Origin: Rotaria macrura
Lineage: Eukaryota > Rotifera > Eurotatoria > Philodinida > Philodinidae
Direction: 5' to 3'
DNA length: 64,000 bases
NCBI GenBank assembly: GCA_900239685.1
Contig: OENT01000108.1
Location: forward strand, 124,001 to 188,000
A program made the translations under genes and the position numbers. The notes beneath the pieces were generated by a model. The model was not told the DNA's origin and made no database searches. It saw nothing but the letters and a program-made list of their open reading frames with translations. How positions within the stretch are numbered: the first letter of the stretch is position 1; every line of letters starts with the position of its first letter. Positions 1 to 20,547 of the stretch are shown here, piece by piece.

Positions 1-716
1 TCAGCTATGAATCTAGACAGAGACGTAATAGATAAATTGGTCTATTAAAACGTAATCTTTGATTCATGTCTTCGTCAATGAATTTTGTTTTCCGATTAGA
101 ACAGGATTGAATGTTATTTGGGTATGAGAAAACTTGAATTTGTTTCAATTGAAGTATGAATTAATAACAAATCTTATGGTTCGTTTGAGAATCTGAGATT
201 TCAATATTCACATAGTAGATAGAATTGCTTTCTTTTTTCATGCAACTAATCAATGCCTTTATTTTTTATTAAATCGATACGTCCGCAATTGACCTACAGC
301 ACAATCATATCATCATCCGCGATAAAAAATCAGTTGTTCAAAAAGTAGAAGAAAACGAAAACAAACGCCTATAAAGAAGTTGACTACACATAAATAAATA
401 TGCATATGTTTGAACAGATTTGTCTGTCATTCACCAGAACTAACTGATACAGAACGAGAGAGAAAATGTGAAAAGGAAAAAAAATAACATAAAACTATCT
501 GATTTAAAACAATTTAAAAAAAACAGAAAACAAGACGTATGCATGGATCAATCAATAATTATAGAAATAAAATGAACATAGAAAAATAAACTTTTCTCAT
601 ATATTCAGATCTTACACGACAAAAGAAAACAAAAACGAAACAAGGAATCAATCACCGAGATTAGAATTTTTCTTTCCTCTTTATATTCCTGTTTATATGA
701 ATAAGTATTTTAGTTG
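1..716. other. Non-coding stretch at left edge
   Basis: AT-rich sequence downstream of the HDHD5-like gene. It probably holds the 3' untranslated region of that minus-strand gene. I see no open frame with protein-like composition, no tRNA and no clear repeat. Confidence 0.5.
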
Positions 717-3730
<3,014 letters not shown>

Positions 3731-6700
3731 CGCAAAATCATCCAAGAATATTTCTCTATAGACGTTTATATCGAAGATTGTTGAAATAAATCGGTCAGCA
3801 AGAATATTCGATTTTCCTATTGTTTGTTTTTCAGTTGTAGGTGTGTAACGTGACGTTACTCACACGCCATCATATAAAGACGTCACTCTTGATAAAAAGA
3901 ACACAAGAAAAGAAAGCTGTGTTGACCAACGAGAGACGTCTGTATTATGATTTCGACACTGTCATCAAGTGGGTGTTAAAGAAATGATTGGATTAGATTA
4001 TGCTATTGTTTTCCCTTTGTCATTATTTTGTTTTTGATGTTTAGAAAGTATGGAAATTAGAAGATAAAACATAATTACATTTGAAAATATTCTAAGAGAA
4101 GATATGCAATTTTTTCCATACTTACAGATTGAAGATTAGTGACATCTAGGTGTTGTTTATTGCCTCAAGCAGTGAGTGTAGTCACGTGAATACTTTAGAT
4201 TACCTGAGTATGGGTAGAAAAAAGTACGATATGAAATAGTTTGATTGTATCAAATTCTTCTTAGAACTATTGAACTTATTTATAAGTTGTCCAATCTACT
4301 GTACTTTCGAGGCACTACTTTTCTATCCGAGATCGGACTCAAGCAGAACCCAAACCAACAAAAATACAGAAGATATTTTTGCAATCATAGTCTATCAACA
4401 AGACTATCATTTAGTTGCTTCCATAAATAGCATGAAAAAAAAAGATTTGATCTGGAATTCAATAAAAAGGCAAGTGGCTTCTAAGTCATGCGATGTCTTT
4501 CTACTTCTAAAATCTGCTAAATTTCGCCGAGAATATATTTGCTTGTTGTCGATGAAGCTGAAATAGAATACAGCATTGACATCAAACATCATACTTGTTG
4601 ATACATAGGTGAATGCTTTTTCCAACACGAAAATGCATATTCACCGTTTTGAAAGTTCGTTTTCCTATTAATACCATGAATTCATATTGTAAAGTCTAAT
4701 ATAATACTTTCTATCACTTTGATCTTTTTGCAAGTTCGATCTATTTTTCAATCTTGACCGAATCACTTTTTCATTTTTATACTTTTCTATCAATAACAGT
4801 TTAAAAAAGTCGAATTAGTTCTTAAACGTTCATATTTCGTTCACTGTCTGACTGGATCGGGTACCGACGAACTAGCTAAGTTCTAGGACACACTAGTCCA
4901 AATCATTTCTCATTTGATCTTAGATATGAACTTACTCAAAATGGATTATGATTGTTTGACATAGTTGCAACTAACTATGACAACAAAAGAATATTGTGAA
5001 AGAAAATGCTTTTCATAGCCATGAAAGTAAATCATATCGTGTAGGTAGCTGATTTGCGTTCGATGAAATTTGTAAGTGTCCTTTGTTTTCAACGACGTAT
5101 AAGTGAAAGACAATTGTTGATTTATAATGAGACTGAAATTTCGTATTTTTTTTTCGACAGCTCAACGCATTCTAATCATATCTCAAAGTTACGCAGTATT
5201 ATTGATAAATCACTATTGAATTCTGCATACCATCAAAATGATAGAGTCTAAAAAGATATGAACCATATTAAGTCCTAGGTACCAGAGATGTTTGAAGAAC
5301 ATTTTTTCCATCCTGCCATGCTCTGGTTAAAAGAACTTGATATCGCAATGGGATGCTTTGCAGGGCCAAAAGAATATTAAAAACAACAATTAGTGATTTG
5401 AGTTCAACCACTAATTTTTACTGTATCCACCTTCTACAATAGAAAAATAGTCGTGAATCACAACGAATAATAATCATCATGAGTCAGAAAGTAAAATTGA
5501 TGATTTTTCAGTTGATAATTCACTGAAAGGGCATCGGTTTATTATAGTAAGAAGATATGAGTTCATGCCTTGAATGTTCGATCTGCTTTACTTTGGTGAT
5601 TATTTAAAAATTCTTTTTAGCAAATTGTTACAATTGAATCGGTTAGAAGAATTAAAGAGAAAAAATTTCAAATTATTGTGAATCTATGATCTCTTAAACA
5701 TAGTTTTGTTCACTTTATTAACTTTCAATGTTGTCTCTTCTCTCAATCCAAACTGTAACTAATCGACAATGTATGATGGTGTAGTAGTTCCAGCAGTAGA
5801 TTGATAGTGAAAATTATGCAGTCTATTAGCACTAGTAGACGTTAGATCTAGAATTTTCTTCTTTTTGGCGTAGTCAAGTAGTAAAAAGTTCAACAATACT
5901 TAGAAAGATACATCTATCATATTCATTCTTAATTATTTCATAACCTTTTCAAAGCTGTCATTAGAATGTTGGATATACGATAGTTCCACTAATTAGTTAC
6001 CGTTTGATAACTATTTATAGTAATTCGAAAGATATCTTTGAATTAAATCATGACAGTCATTTTTAAAATAATCTAATTTTTGGAATATCTAGAGCACAAA
6101 AATGTTGCTCTGTTCTGTGAACATTTTTGATTGGTACTGTTGAGTCTTGTCTCAATCAATAAGCACGCTGCTGAATTTTCAGTATCAGGCATAGAAAATA
6201 TCACCATATAGAATGACAGTATTTTCATAACACGTAAGAGAAAACAGATTTGGATAGAATCGATTGCATTGACTTGGCACGTCTGCAAATGAATAAGTTA
6301 TTGAACCTCAGTAGATCCGAGCCTACTCTAGATTAACATTGCTCACGGTTGTTTTCACCTGTAATTTTCACCACGAGCTCATGAAAATAGTTAGTAGTCT
6401 AGGATTGTTTTGAAGATTTTAGTTCTGATTAATATAAGTTCGTAGACTTATTTTGAAAAGTAGGGTTGCCCTGAAAATGAAATTAGAATATCGAAATTGC
6501 TGGACAGGAGACCTTCGAAGTTCGAACATCTGTCTTTTTGAACGGCTCCGCATTGTATTGGAATCTTTCATCTCTATACTGAATCTGAAACCATGAAAAA
6601 ATATACTAAATAAAAGTATTCTCTAGCCAATCTATCATTTCATTTGACTTTCATAATTATCCACATTGAGATACAATATACAGTAAAACATAAACAAAAA

Positions 6701-6812
6701 AAACATGACATATGTTATACAAAGAGTAAAACAAATAAAGAAAACCAATCAAAACTATGTCTCACACACCTGAATGATATTTAAATATAAAAGATAGGAC
6801 ATCAAATTAATG
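3731..6812. other. Intergenic region between HDHD5-like and MTG-like genes
   Basis: Positions 3731-3960 should hold the HDHD5-like promoter and 5' leader. The remainder up to the stop codon of the MTG-like gene is AT-rich with no protein-like frame. Short open frames here lack any family resemblance and look random. Confidence 0.5.
3841..3940. promoter_or_regulatory. Cluster of ACGT-core (CRE-like) sites upstream of HDHD5-like gene
   Basis: Three ACGT-core motifs lie 110-210 bp upstream of the start codon: TGACGTTA at 3851, GACGTCAC at 3879 and GACGTC at 3935. The first sits in an imperfect palindrome, GTGTGTAACG/TGACGTTACTCACAC. CREB/ATF-type bZIP proteins bind TGACGTCA-like sites. The cluster near a gene start is seen directly; regulatory use is inferred. 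Confidence 0.3.
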
Positions 6813-9800
6813 CTAAACATGTTCCGTTTTCACCGTCGTTATATCTTCTTGGATTATTGCAGATTGATTATCATTGTTGGTTGTTACGTTGTCTATTGTG
6901 ATTGCTTCCATTATAGGCGGTGATGATACACTGAGATATGGTGTATCCACTGCTGTATCACTGGATCGTCGTAAAAGATTAATCCGTGAAATTTCTGTCG
7001 AACGATTGAGACAAATGTTTCGATCGACTTTTAACACGGATTTTCGATTTAATTGTGGATTATCGTTGAGTTTTCGTTTTAAATCAGGTCCACATAATCT
7101 TTGATGTGAATCCCAATCACGATGCTGACAATATTGACCACAATAACGAGCTATATTACAACCTGAACATGTTTCAATAGCTCGCCGTCCACAATGCCAA
7201 CATTGCTTAAATGTTATCAATCGAAACAGAAGAGTGAATATCATTTCTTTTTTCTTCTCATTAGTATTTCGTTAAAAAATGTCTTACTTCAGGTCCATCT
7301 TCTTGTCGATTGAGTAAGGCATATACATCGTCGAATGTTTGTGCTTTCAATTCTTGATTTAATCGTTGATATTGTTCACGTTCACGAAGTAATATTTCAT
7401 TCGATTTTTGTTCTGTTTGTGAAACAGCTTTTTGTAAATCAATAAGTGATTGACGTTTTATTTCAAGAACAGTTTCTTCTATCAAAATAATATAACAACA
7501 TAGGATATTTTTCAATAAAGTTGAAAAAAAGTACGTCGTGCTATTCATATCATTTCTTCAGTTGTTACGACAAACATCAATATCGTTGGATTTGAATCAT
7601 TCTACTCTCTAGTATTCAAGTACGTGTGGTGGCAAAATGGTACAGTGAATATGACATATCGAAATGATCATCATGTAAAATGAAAACTAGCATTCTACTG
7701 ATCGTATTCGTAGAAATATTACTTTCAAGCAATCAGTTCGAAATAGTTCGACAATCGATATGTAAACACTGTCGTTGAATTTTACTTCCTTAATAAATCA
7801 AAAGCACAAGACTAACTGAGAGTAACAAATGAATTCAAAGTTCTAATTAGGAATGAATATAGTTACCAATCTGATTCTTTTACATTGCTTAGTAAAAGTC
7901 AAGTTTGTTACATCGTTCACATTTTTTAATCATTTAAGTCGTCCGAACTTATTCATTTTGTGATCACAATAAAATAAATATGTTAATTGCAAATATTCTT
8001 AGTTGAATCATCATGTCGAAACTGTCACTATGTTCAAGGTTTAGTTCAGATAGAAGATACAGCTGATGCTTGATTGGATTTTTTCTCTTAAATATATGTT
8101 CTTATCTAATACTCTCAAACTATCAATTCAGTTTATTCGAGAATGTAAAGGGATCAACACCTGTCACTTCCAGATGTTTTTTATTTCGAAAAATAATTTC
8201 ATATAGAGTTACTCATATGACATCGTTGTACAGACATTTTAAAAAAATCATTTTTTTTATTATTAACTAGATCTTTAACAGATGAGTTCCACACTCTATG
8301 ATCGATACTATAAGAAGTAGAAAATTAGATTAGATTTTTCATGTTGTCGATTTAGTCTTCTCTCAAGAAAATTTGACATGTACTATTGCGATGATTTATC
8401 TATCGTTGATAATATATACGTAACTGCGACATATAGAATGACCCCAAAAGGTCGCGCTAGCAGTAAACGTTGTTAGCTAAGTTCGATGTCATAAATGGAG
8501 ACCTGCTTAATTTTAACGTCAATGTAATGAATTATACGAAGAGATCCTTTGTTCAGTGTCAGCAATGTACTTAAGTCATTCTATAATGATCAGCATAAAT
8601 ACCAAGCATTTTATAAATCTCATTAATTTCTCTATTTTTATTCACAATCTAGATGAAGAAATTTAACTTCATAGAACTAAACAGAAAGATGCGGAAAAGT
8701 CCCAGATTCGACGACTAAATTGTTTTGATTCCACTAGTAGAGTTACATACATATATATATATATTCAGTGCCCGTTGGTTTTTCGTTCTCTTTCCTACAA
8801 TCATTGAAATTTCGAAAGTTTATCAAAGTCACAAGAAGAAAGTTCGTGATGAATAGACAGCTGAACTTTATGTAGAAATAAATCTCTATCAACCTGTTTT
8901 TCTTCGTACTTCTACAATACGATCTTCTGTTTGTGTTAATATATCTGCATGTCGACGTCGCCACTCAAGATCATTGGTTTCAAGAAGACGACGAATATGG
9001 TTGTCCTTTTGTTGTATCATGAATAGAACTCGTTTTGTTTTTGTAACCATTTCAAGAATTGAATTAAGCATCTAAATTTTAATTTAAAAAAAATATAATT
9101 ACTTCTAGAAATAGAATTAACATACATTTTCTGCATTTCTCCAATCATCATCTGTTGTTTTACTTATATTATCTTTAACATCAGATCCGAATTCACGTAG
9201 ATCTTTCACATAGAAAATAAGAATAATTAAAGATATTCTATTATCTAATGAAATTATTTACATGTCGTAAATGTTCGTTCTTTTTCTCGACTATCACGTT
9301 GTATAGATGTTGATGATGTTATATTATTCGTGATTGTTGAAGAAATTAATGAACGATGATGATGATGATGATAGTTATTATTGAACAAACTAGCTGATGA
9401 ACGTTTTGTGGGTGGCGTTCGTTCATCAAAATCATATACACTAAAATAATGTCAATGAGATAAAAACAAATGAAAGAATATGTCATACTCATCAGCTAAT
9501 TTTCTTTTTGGATTATCGATAATTGATTCTTTTGAAATAATAGTTGTTGGACTAGCACTTCTTTCGAGTTTGTCACGAGGTAACAAAATAACTTCTTCAT
9601 GTTGAGCAAGATATTGGCTTATTGATTGTTTAGACTGACGTGCTAATTGTAATAGATCTTTTTGTAAGATAGGTATAGTTGACTAAAGTAAGAAATGAAT
9701 GTTCTTATTTTTAACTAGGATATATTCTGATTGATAAAATATCAGTTTGTTTGATAGTAACATAAGTTGTTGATTTAATGAACACAAACCAGTAGAAAGC

Positions 9801-11889
9801 AAATTGACTTTGCCATTAGAAAGTTAGTCTAGTTTCTAATGAGTTGATGTTCATTAATTTTTAATCTATCAATCACTCAATGACACGTGTTCATTTTTTA
9901 ATAAAAATGACAACAAACTCTTCTCTTAATATCAGACTTCACATGATATGCATCAAAATGATTGAAAGAAATAATAGTGAATAATCGTATTTGACTAAAA
10001 AGAGATCGAAAATATTCCACGTATCACTAATGCACAAGTTATTCTTCAATTCTCTACTAGTATCTAATTGAATATGCAGATTCAGATCCGTAGTTCGTCG
10101 TTTCAGTTAGATCTACATCTAGTTTTCGAATCTCCCGTCGACACGGCAATCGATTCCGAACTAAAGTAGATTTCAACACCAATCTCGATACTTTTGTTTT
10201 CTCACAACAAATCTCTCGAATCTTCATTAGTCCTATCAATCTCACTGAAAATCTTTCAATCAGCCACGATTTTTATCAAAGCTATCCTGTCTCAGATCTT
10301 AACGATCTCCGAGGAATACTCCTGTTTAGCCGTCTACTTCATTCTTCTATTCACTAGTTTTTCTCTTGCCGACAAAACTTTTTTTTTTAAATCGCATTCA
10401 AGCACCCAAAAAAAGAATGAAAAATCGAACTTCTCGATTGTGAATGAATAACGCTCACTCCCGTCCTCTCTTGTACTTTTGATCGCATTTTCAGCCAAAA
10501 AACGCTTGTAAAGGCATCAAAATAGAAAAAAAGTGATGGTCATTTTAATACTTGTGAACTCTATAACGACTATGCAATACAAGATCACTTTTTCTCGATT
10601 TTGCCGTCCTTTTCTGGGTGCTTAAATTCCTTTTTAAAAAATATAAGATTTATCGAACACTATTCAAAGATGATGAGAGAAAATAGTTTGTTTTTCAGAT
10701 CAATATTAGTGAGTTTTACGAAAGATCTGATAATAAGTTATTTTAAATCTAAACAGCAATGATAGTGATCATACTTTAGTCAAGAGTAATTTCCTTATTT
10801 TTTACTCGCAAGTTTTCAGTCAGCACGAATGCATACCTATCGAAATACAAACAAGAAAACCATACATTTTGATTTCCAGAATTAACTCAATTGGCGAATC
10901 CAATTTCTCATCGAATGTTGTCGATCGTAGATAAATCATTTCGTTCCTCAAACCATATTCTATCGGACTATATCTTATTCGAGAAAAGGATTAACTTAAG
11001 ATTTCATTTAAATTCTTCAAATTACAATTCGGGACATTTCTATTGAAACACGATGTTCGTCATCAAATATTTATCATGTCAAAACATTTGAATATTGATA
11101 TCCAACCATCGTTTCGATACACCTGTTGCTTTCACTCGTGAGTCAAAAAACCGTATTTGATTTTCGCAAGAAATATCAGTATCGTTTCGTTATTTAATAG
11201 AACCTATCCATTATATCTGTTTACTAGCCGTGCTCATGTCTAAGTAAATAGTTTACTGTAGATTAAAAATAAAATTTTAACTCAATGAAAATATTAGTCC
11301 TCTTTTACTTAAATTACCTTTAAAAATGGTAGCGCAAATGGTCGTAGTGGAAAACTGCTTGCTGTTTGTATTTTACCATGAAATTCTTCAATTGATAAAG
11401 CATTGTTCTAGATAGAGAAAACAAATCATAACATGTAAAATCATGAATTCATTCACATAAACGATATGACATTGTTTTTGCATTTGAAAACTATTTCTTT
11501 TTCACGATTATTTCCCAGGCATTGAATTTCATCGAACGAAGAAAATATCACCTGACTTTATTCACATTCAAAACAATGTGATTTTACAGACGAGTATCAA
11601 ACTCGAAACTTACAACTAAAGCTAATATTAGTACTCGAACACGATCACCTATTTCGTGTGATATATCCGTTCCAAAATAATACAATGTACTAAGAAATCG
11701 TTTTAATTTAATTAATTGTCTTGATGATGACTGTAATGGTGAATTCGATCGACTTGATGTCGAGCCACTATTATTAGGAGTACTTGTTGTTATTATTGTT
11801 GTTGTAGTTGATAGAGGTGTACTCATCGTTGGTACAACGACAGTTGTAGTTGACGATGATATTGGACTTTCGTTGATGTTACTTGGCAT
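6813..11889 (-). CDS. RUNX1T1: MTG/ETO/Nervy-family transcriptional corepressor
   Basis: Eight exons in transcript order: 11889-11614, 11407-11318, 9682-9489, 9440-9262, 9202-9126, 9071-8894, 7478-7288 and 7205-6813. Phases are all consistent, giving about 525 aa. The four Nervy homology regions are present in order. NHR1/TAFH spans about residues 58-155 ([47 protein letters not shown]). An NHR2-like stretch and a low-complexity His/Ser segment follow, then NHR3 ([13 protein letters not shown]) from about residue 273. A coiled segment ([15 protein letters not shown]) leads to an NHR4 MYND zinc finger with all eight ligands (C397, C400, C408, C411, C417, C421, H429, C433). Family members bridge DNA-binding factors to NCoR/SMRT-HDAC complexes in the nucleus. 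The Ser/Thr-rich N-terminus matches relatives. The ATG at 11889 follows a CTTCAG acceptor, so a 5' non-coding exon is likely. The symbol is that of the vertebrate homologue. Confidence 0.95.
7479..8893 (-). other. Long intron 6 of the MTG-like gene
   Basis: This 1.4-kb intron separates the NHR3 exon from the coiled-coil/MYND part. It contains a short AT dinucleotide run near 8750-8764 and otherwise featureless AT-rich sequence. I found no exon-like open stretch with splice sites in it. Confidence 0.6.
9683..11317 (-). other. Long intron 2 of the MTG-like gene
   Basis: This 1.6-kb intron lies within the TAFH-to-NHR2 part of the gene. It contains the inverted-repeat element at 10400-10623. Nothing else is recognisable. 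Confidence 0.6.
10400..10623. mobile_element. MITE-like inverted-repeat element in MTG-like intron
   Basis: The left end reads AAGCACCCA then A-rich sequence reaching AAAATCGA. The right end, reverse-complemented, reads AAGCACCCAGAAAAGG and also reaches AAAATCGA about 30 nt in. The two ends form an imperfect terminal inverted repeat around a core of about 160 bp. The core holds a second, inner inverted pair (AAAAAAGTGAT / ATCACTTTTT). There is no coding capacity. I could not define a target-site duplication, so the family is unknown and the ends may be off by a few bases. Confidence 0.4.
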
Positions 11890-13535
11890 ATATGATGATC
11901 TGAAGAAAATGAAGACAAGAAAAAATATTGTGTGAACATGTAACAGATTGCAGAATTTTTCTATCTAACAATATGGTGTCATGGCAGCATGCCTTCTGTA
12001 TAGATATATATATATATATATATAGCCAAAAGAAGAACGACAAGAGTACGATAAAGAATGGAAATAACAATCTATGCACCAACCGTTTCACGTCTGTGTG
12101 CAGAAGCAATTGTCATCATCTTTCTTTCTTCTTTTACTTCTAGTTAACTCTTCATCATTAATAGCTATCACTGAGCGCGCAAGCTGTTGCCACTCACAAG
12201 GATAAAAAGATGCAAAGAGAAAAAAAAAAGAGAAAAGAAAATAAAGTAAAAGAAAAATGGAATATGACATCTACATAGGAGTCAGAGAATGATCTGGTCA
12301 TTGTTCGTTATCTTAAAGATAAAAGTTGATTGATTTATTTTTCTATGAATTCATTTGTCATAGAATATTTATTGATCAGTACGCTTGAAAAATTACCATG
12401 GAAATATTAATACAAGCAAAACATGATAGGTTTTTTTTCTATCTATCGACAGGAATTTGATTTACGTGAATTTCATCCTATGAAGTCAATTGTCAAAAAG
12501 AATAGTAGGAATATACTCATATGTTTGTCAGCTCTTTGAATGTGAACACGTCATATAAAAAATGAACAAAATTTTTAAAAAATTGTAAAACAGCTACCGA
12601 TTGTGGGAGATGTCTGGTTCCTGTATGAGAATGTTTACCATCTGTCATATTCATTCCTGATGATACAACTAGTAGCGGACTGTATTGGATCGTGCAGCTG
12701 ATTCTATTCTCAAGCGATGTATGCGCATATTATAATTGTAAATTGAAAAAAAAACGCCGAACATTGTAAGAAGAGAATAACACAGGCAAGACGTTCGTAG
12801 TATGAGCAACTGTGCAGACTTGCACGTTATCCAGAGAATTCTCGTTCGACAAAGTGTAATGATATGCAGATGATAGACATTTTACTGGTCTGCCAGATGG
12901 TTTAGATTATTTGTCTTGACTACAGAAAGCAAAAAAAAATGCGAAGAACACCAACAAGCATTGTTCCTATGACCATCTGTTCATTAGAATACTGATCAAG
13001 GTTGTCAAACAATACAACTCATTAGATATATCATATGAAATATTTATTAGCTTCAAAAATAGGCTCTCCCTAGTATCATTTATAGTAACAAAAAACAAAA
13101 ATTTCATGTAACAAACATTGTCCTATGTTTAACAATCAAATAGAATTAATTTGTTTGTTTGTTTTTCGTCATTGTTTTCATGTTAGTCGAAATATAGAAA
13201 ACAAGAACAACATAAGAAAGATAAAACAGCTGTAAAACTAACAATATCAATGTATCTCTAATCGACAATAACAAGTAGATATATATATTATTTTTGTTTT
13301 TAGTCTTTTCTTCATTTCCTACATGCATATACACATAAAACTGTCATAACAAGATCGACTTTTCACTTGTTTTACTTCAGTTTTTTTTCTTGATAGTTTC
13401 GTTTTTCCCTTTTTTTTTGTTTAATGGATGCAGAAGAAAGACACGAAATGAGCACACAATTGAAGCAATAACACACACACACACACACACACGCACAGAA
13501 ATAAAGAGAGAGAAAAAAGAATCTATTTGGATGGA
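11890..13535. other. Intergenic region between MTG-like and ELAV-like genes
   Basis: This should hold the MTG-like promoter and 5' leader and the ELAV 3' untranslated region. It contains a TA repeat (12005-12024) and the AC repeat at 13470-13492. A short minus-strand frame near 12600-12680 beginning MNMTDGKH ends at a GTAGCT donor-like site, but its phase does not join exon 1 at 11889. I did not call it. Confidence 0.5.
13470..13492. repeat. (AC)n microsatellite
   Basis: About eleven AC dinucleotides, just downstream of the ELAV-like stop codon and so probably in its 3' untranslated region. Confidence 0.9.
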
Positions 13536-17575
<4,040 letters not shown>

Positions 17576-19623
17576 GCCGAGCTGACGCCCTTGTGTCTTT
17601 TTTTTCTTTAATTCTCATTAGATTGATTCTTTTTTTTTTCTTTGATAGATATATCGAATATGATTTTAAAACAAATATAGAAGAAGAAGAAAAACTATGT
17701 CGATGATACTATGGGGCCAAAGGAAAAAAAGAGATTATTGATTACAATCGATTTTTCATTGATGACTACCACTGTGGTTAATATGTATATATTCCCTTTC
17801 TTCTTCTTCGTCTTCTTCTTCTGCTGCTGCTGCTTTTTTCTGTGCGAAGAAAAAGAACATGATGAAGTAGGAGTACTAGTTGATTTGCATAAATCCTATT
17901 AGACACTTGCTCATCCAGAATAAGAAGAGGAAGCAAATCAGTTCATCGGACGACAAGTTTGTTGATCAATGCTCGACCGAGAGAGAAGACGACAGGAAAC
18001 AGATATTTCGTTTATTTTCTTGGGTTCAGATTTGTGACGTTATCGTTATTCTTTCTCTCTGAGAAAAAGAAAAGAACTGAACACACACAGACACATACAC
18101 ACTCATACATAGTGATTAGCATTCGTCCGACGAACTTTCTCTATTTAGTGCCAGCATTCGGCTCATTGACTTCAGTTGTGTTAAACTTTCTACAACAAAG
18201 ACATTGATTTTGACTTGACCATCTCAAAATTCTTCTTCACATCTTATGATTTATGTCACTGATCATCATGTATATTGCATTTGAGAATAAAAGAAAAAAT
18301 CCCAACATGTCTACTATATATGTACATTACAAAGGGTAGTTTCACTATCGTTATTATTATTTGACACGTCGTTCTATAATTGAATCAAAATGGTATGAAT
18401 TCTATATGTTCGGTCGCTAATTGTATGTTCTGTTGATTGAATAAGAAAATAAAATAATAAATTTAATTACCTGAAGCATCCTCATGTCTCAAACTAACCC
18501 AAGGATAATACTTGTAATACGTAATAACAAATAAATGATAGAAAAGAACGATGATGACAAGAAGAAATAGCAGTAGAACAAGACTGATTTCTCGATAAAC
18601 GCATTGATCACACGTCCTTCAGTGGCACTACTTCTCTCCGTCTCTGTTTTATACTAATATGGCTGTCGTTGACGGTAGTGTTCTTGCTTTTGTACAGGAC
18701 ACGTTTGTATCGATAATGTGCGATAAATAAGATAGAAAAAGAGAGATGTAGAGCAATAACGATGACAGAAACATAGTAATCATAATAACAATTTAGATGA
18801 TGGAGAGATCAATTGATGGAAAAGAACATGACATTGTCAAGCAAGTAACAATATAACCATTAAATATATCCAAGAAAAAAAAAGAAAAGGAAAGTCGAAA
18901 ATGATCTAGAAGAAAAGAGAACAAGGAATTCATTTCATTTTCATCAATGATTAATAAACGATGAAATATGTTAAATAGCTATTTTGAAAAGCTATCTATA
19001 TACACCCACTATGATCAATATCCATTTAGTAATAACAACAACAAAAAAAGAAAAGCAAAATTCACATAAATGCTTAGAAATCAAATATACATTAAATATT
19101 GAAACCATCTGGTGTCACATATTTCTTTTCTCATATCGAATCAAAACTATAAACATACTTGATTACTTGTTATAACAATGTTGATTTTCTAATGTGTATG
19201 TTCAAATTGAGTTTGAATAGAATCTATAAAAGATATAATAATCTCATTAGAATTAAATAGACGTATATTGTATGTATATATATAGAATAATCGATCCAAT
19301 GATGCTTTTCTCTCGTTTTGTTTATATGTATGTTAGTTACAGACTCGTTTGAAGAAGAACGAGACTATAACAAGGCGCCAATTCAATAACTGGTAATCAT
19401 TAAGCGAAGAAAATAGAAAAAAAAATTAGATCGTATTGTTGAACGTTTTTCGATAAGAGGAAAACAAATAAATCTAAATTGATCAATTCTATTCTTAGAT
19501 TACAATATAGACTTACTTTTTTCATTATAGATAAAGTAATAACAAGCAACTTACATTATAATTAGATATTAATATTGTTATTCTCAAATGAAATGAACAT
19601 GATTGTCAATTCTTCATTTGTGT

Positions 19624-19655
19624 CTTTCTTTTCTTTTCTTTTCTTTTCTTTTCTT
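19624..19655. repeat. (TTTTC)n microsatellite
   Basis: About six tandem TTTTC units in the ELAV-MAP4K intergenic region. Confidence 0.85.
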
Positions 19656-20320
19656 CTCCTGCTAGCGACATAGATACACACGTGTAGTGTAATCTGTGTA
19701 CACATAGTTATTCGATATGAGCATATCAATCGTAATATGTGTTTAAGAACAAAACAAAGAACAATGACAGAGATAGAGCGGAGAACAACTTAGAAATAAA
19801 GATCATATGAATGACTGAATGCATTCATGTATAATCACCAGGTGGTATAGCATTTTCTACTAGTAACGACATAAGACTAATGAATTACATCAATGAAACA
19901 TCTGTAAAAATAAGCAAATCAATTTGTTGAGATGGAAATTTCTACAAATAATTTTCGTACAACTATGAATAAAACAAACATAATATTAGTGTATTGTAAA
20001 AACTCGTCTACAAATTTTCATTTTCTTCATTATAGTTCAATATGAAAATTTGTATTATTATTAGAAAAAAAAAACGAATAAATGTCACGCAAGAAAACAA
20101 TATTTGTCAATAACAAGATGACAGTTACATCTTTACTTGTCCATAAGTATCTATTATTTAGATGAATGATTCTGTACAAATGCTTACAAGTTAACATATC
20201 TAATGAAGCTAATAATGTAATATCTATCATCGAATGTTTTCATGAATGTATTCTAAACAATTATGTCATTTGTAGGTTTTTGAAAAAGTTTTTATTGACT
20301 AATATAATTTACAGGAGAAT

Positions 20321-20547
20321 ATTCAAGGGGAAACAGTTGATTTCCGATTTCTTTGATTTAAATCAAAAAATTCAACAAAACAAAAATTAGGAAAATCGGA
20401 TTTAAACTGTCTCTCTCTCTCTCTCTACATTGATATTTCGAACAACAAGGATACCAAATTTTATCATTTCAATCGAGTCACGGATTTTTTAAAAATTTCT
20501 TGATCTTAAATTGATTTAAAATCAGAAAAATCAGCTGTTTCCCCTTT
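20321..20547. mobile_element. MITE-like inverted-repeat element
   Basis: The left arm (20321-20363) reads ATTCAAGGGGAAACAG and runs to GATTTAAATC. The right arm (about 20512-20547), reverse-complemented, reads AAAGGGGAAACAGCTG and runs to GATTTTAAATC. The arms are about 40 bp with a few mismatches and enclose a core of about 145 bp with a (TC)n run. GAGAAT occurs just outside both ends and may be a target duplication, though the boundary is ambiguous. There is no coding sequence. Confidence 0.5.

Noticed and set aside
12600-12680. Possible upstream coding exon of the MTG-like gene starting MNMTDGKH
   Set aside because: Its donor leaves a phase that does not match the acceptor before 11889, and the frame would stop at once.
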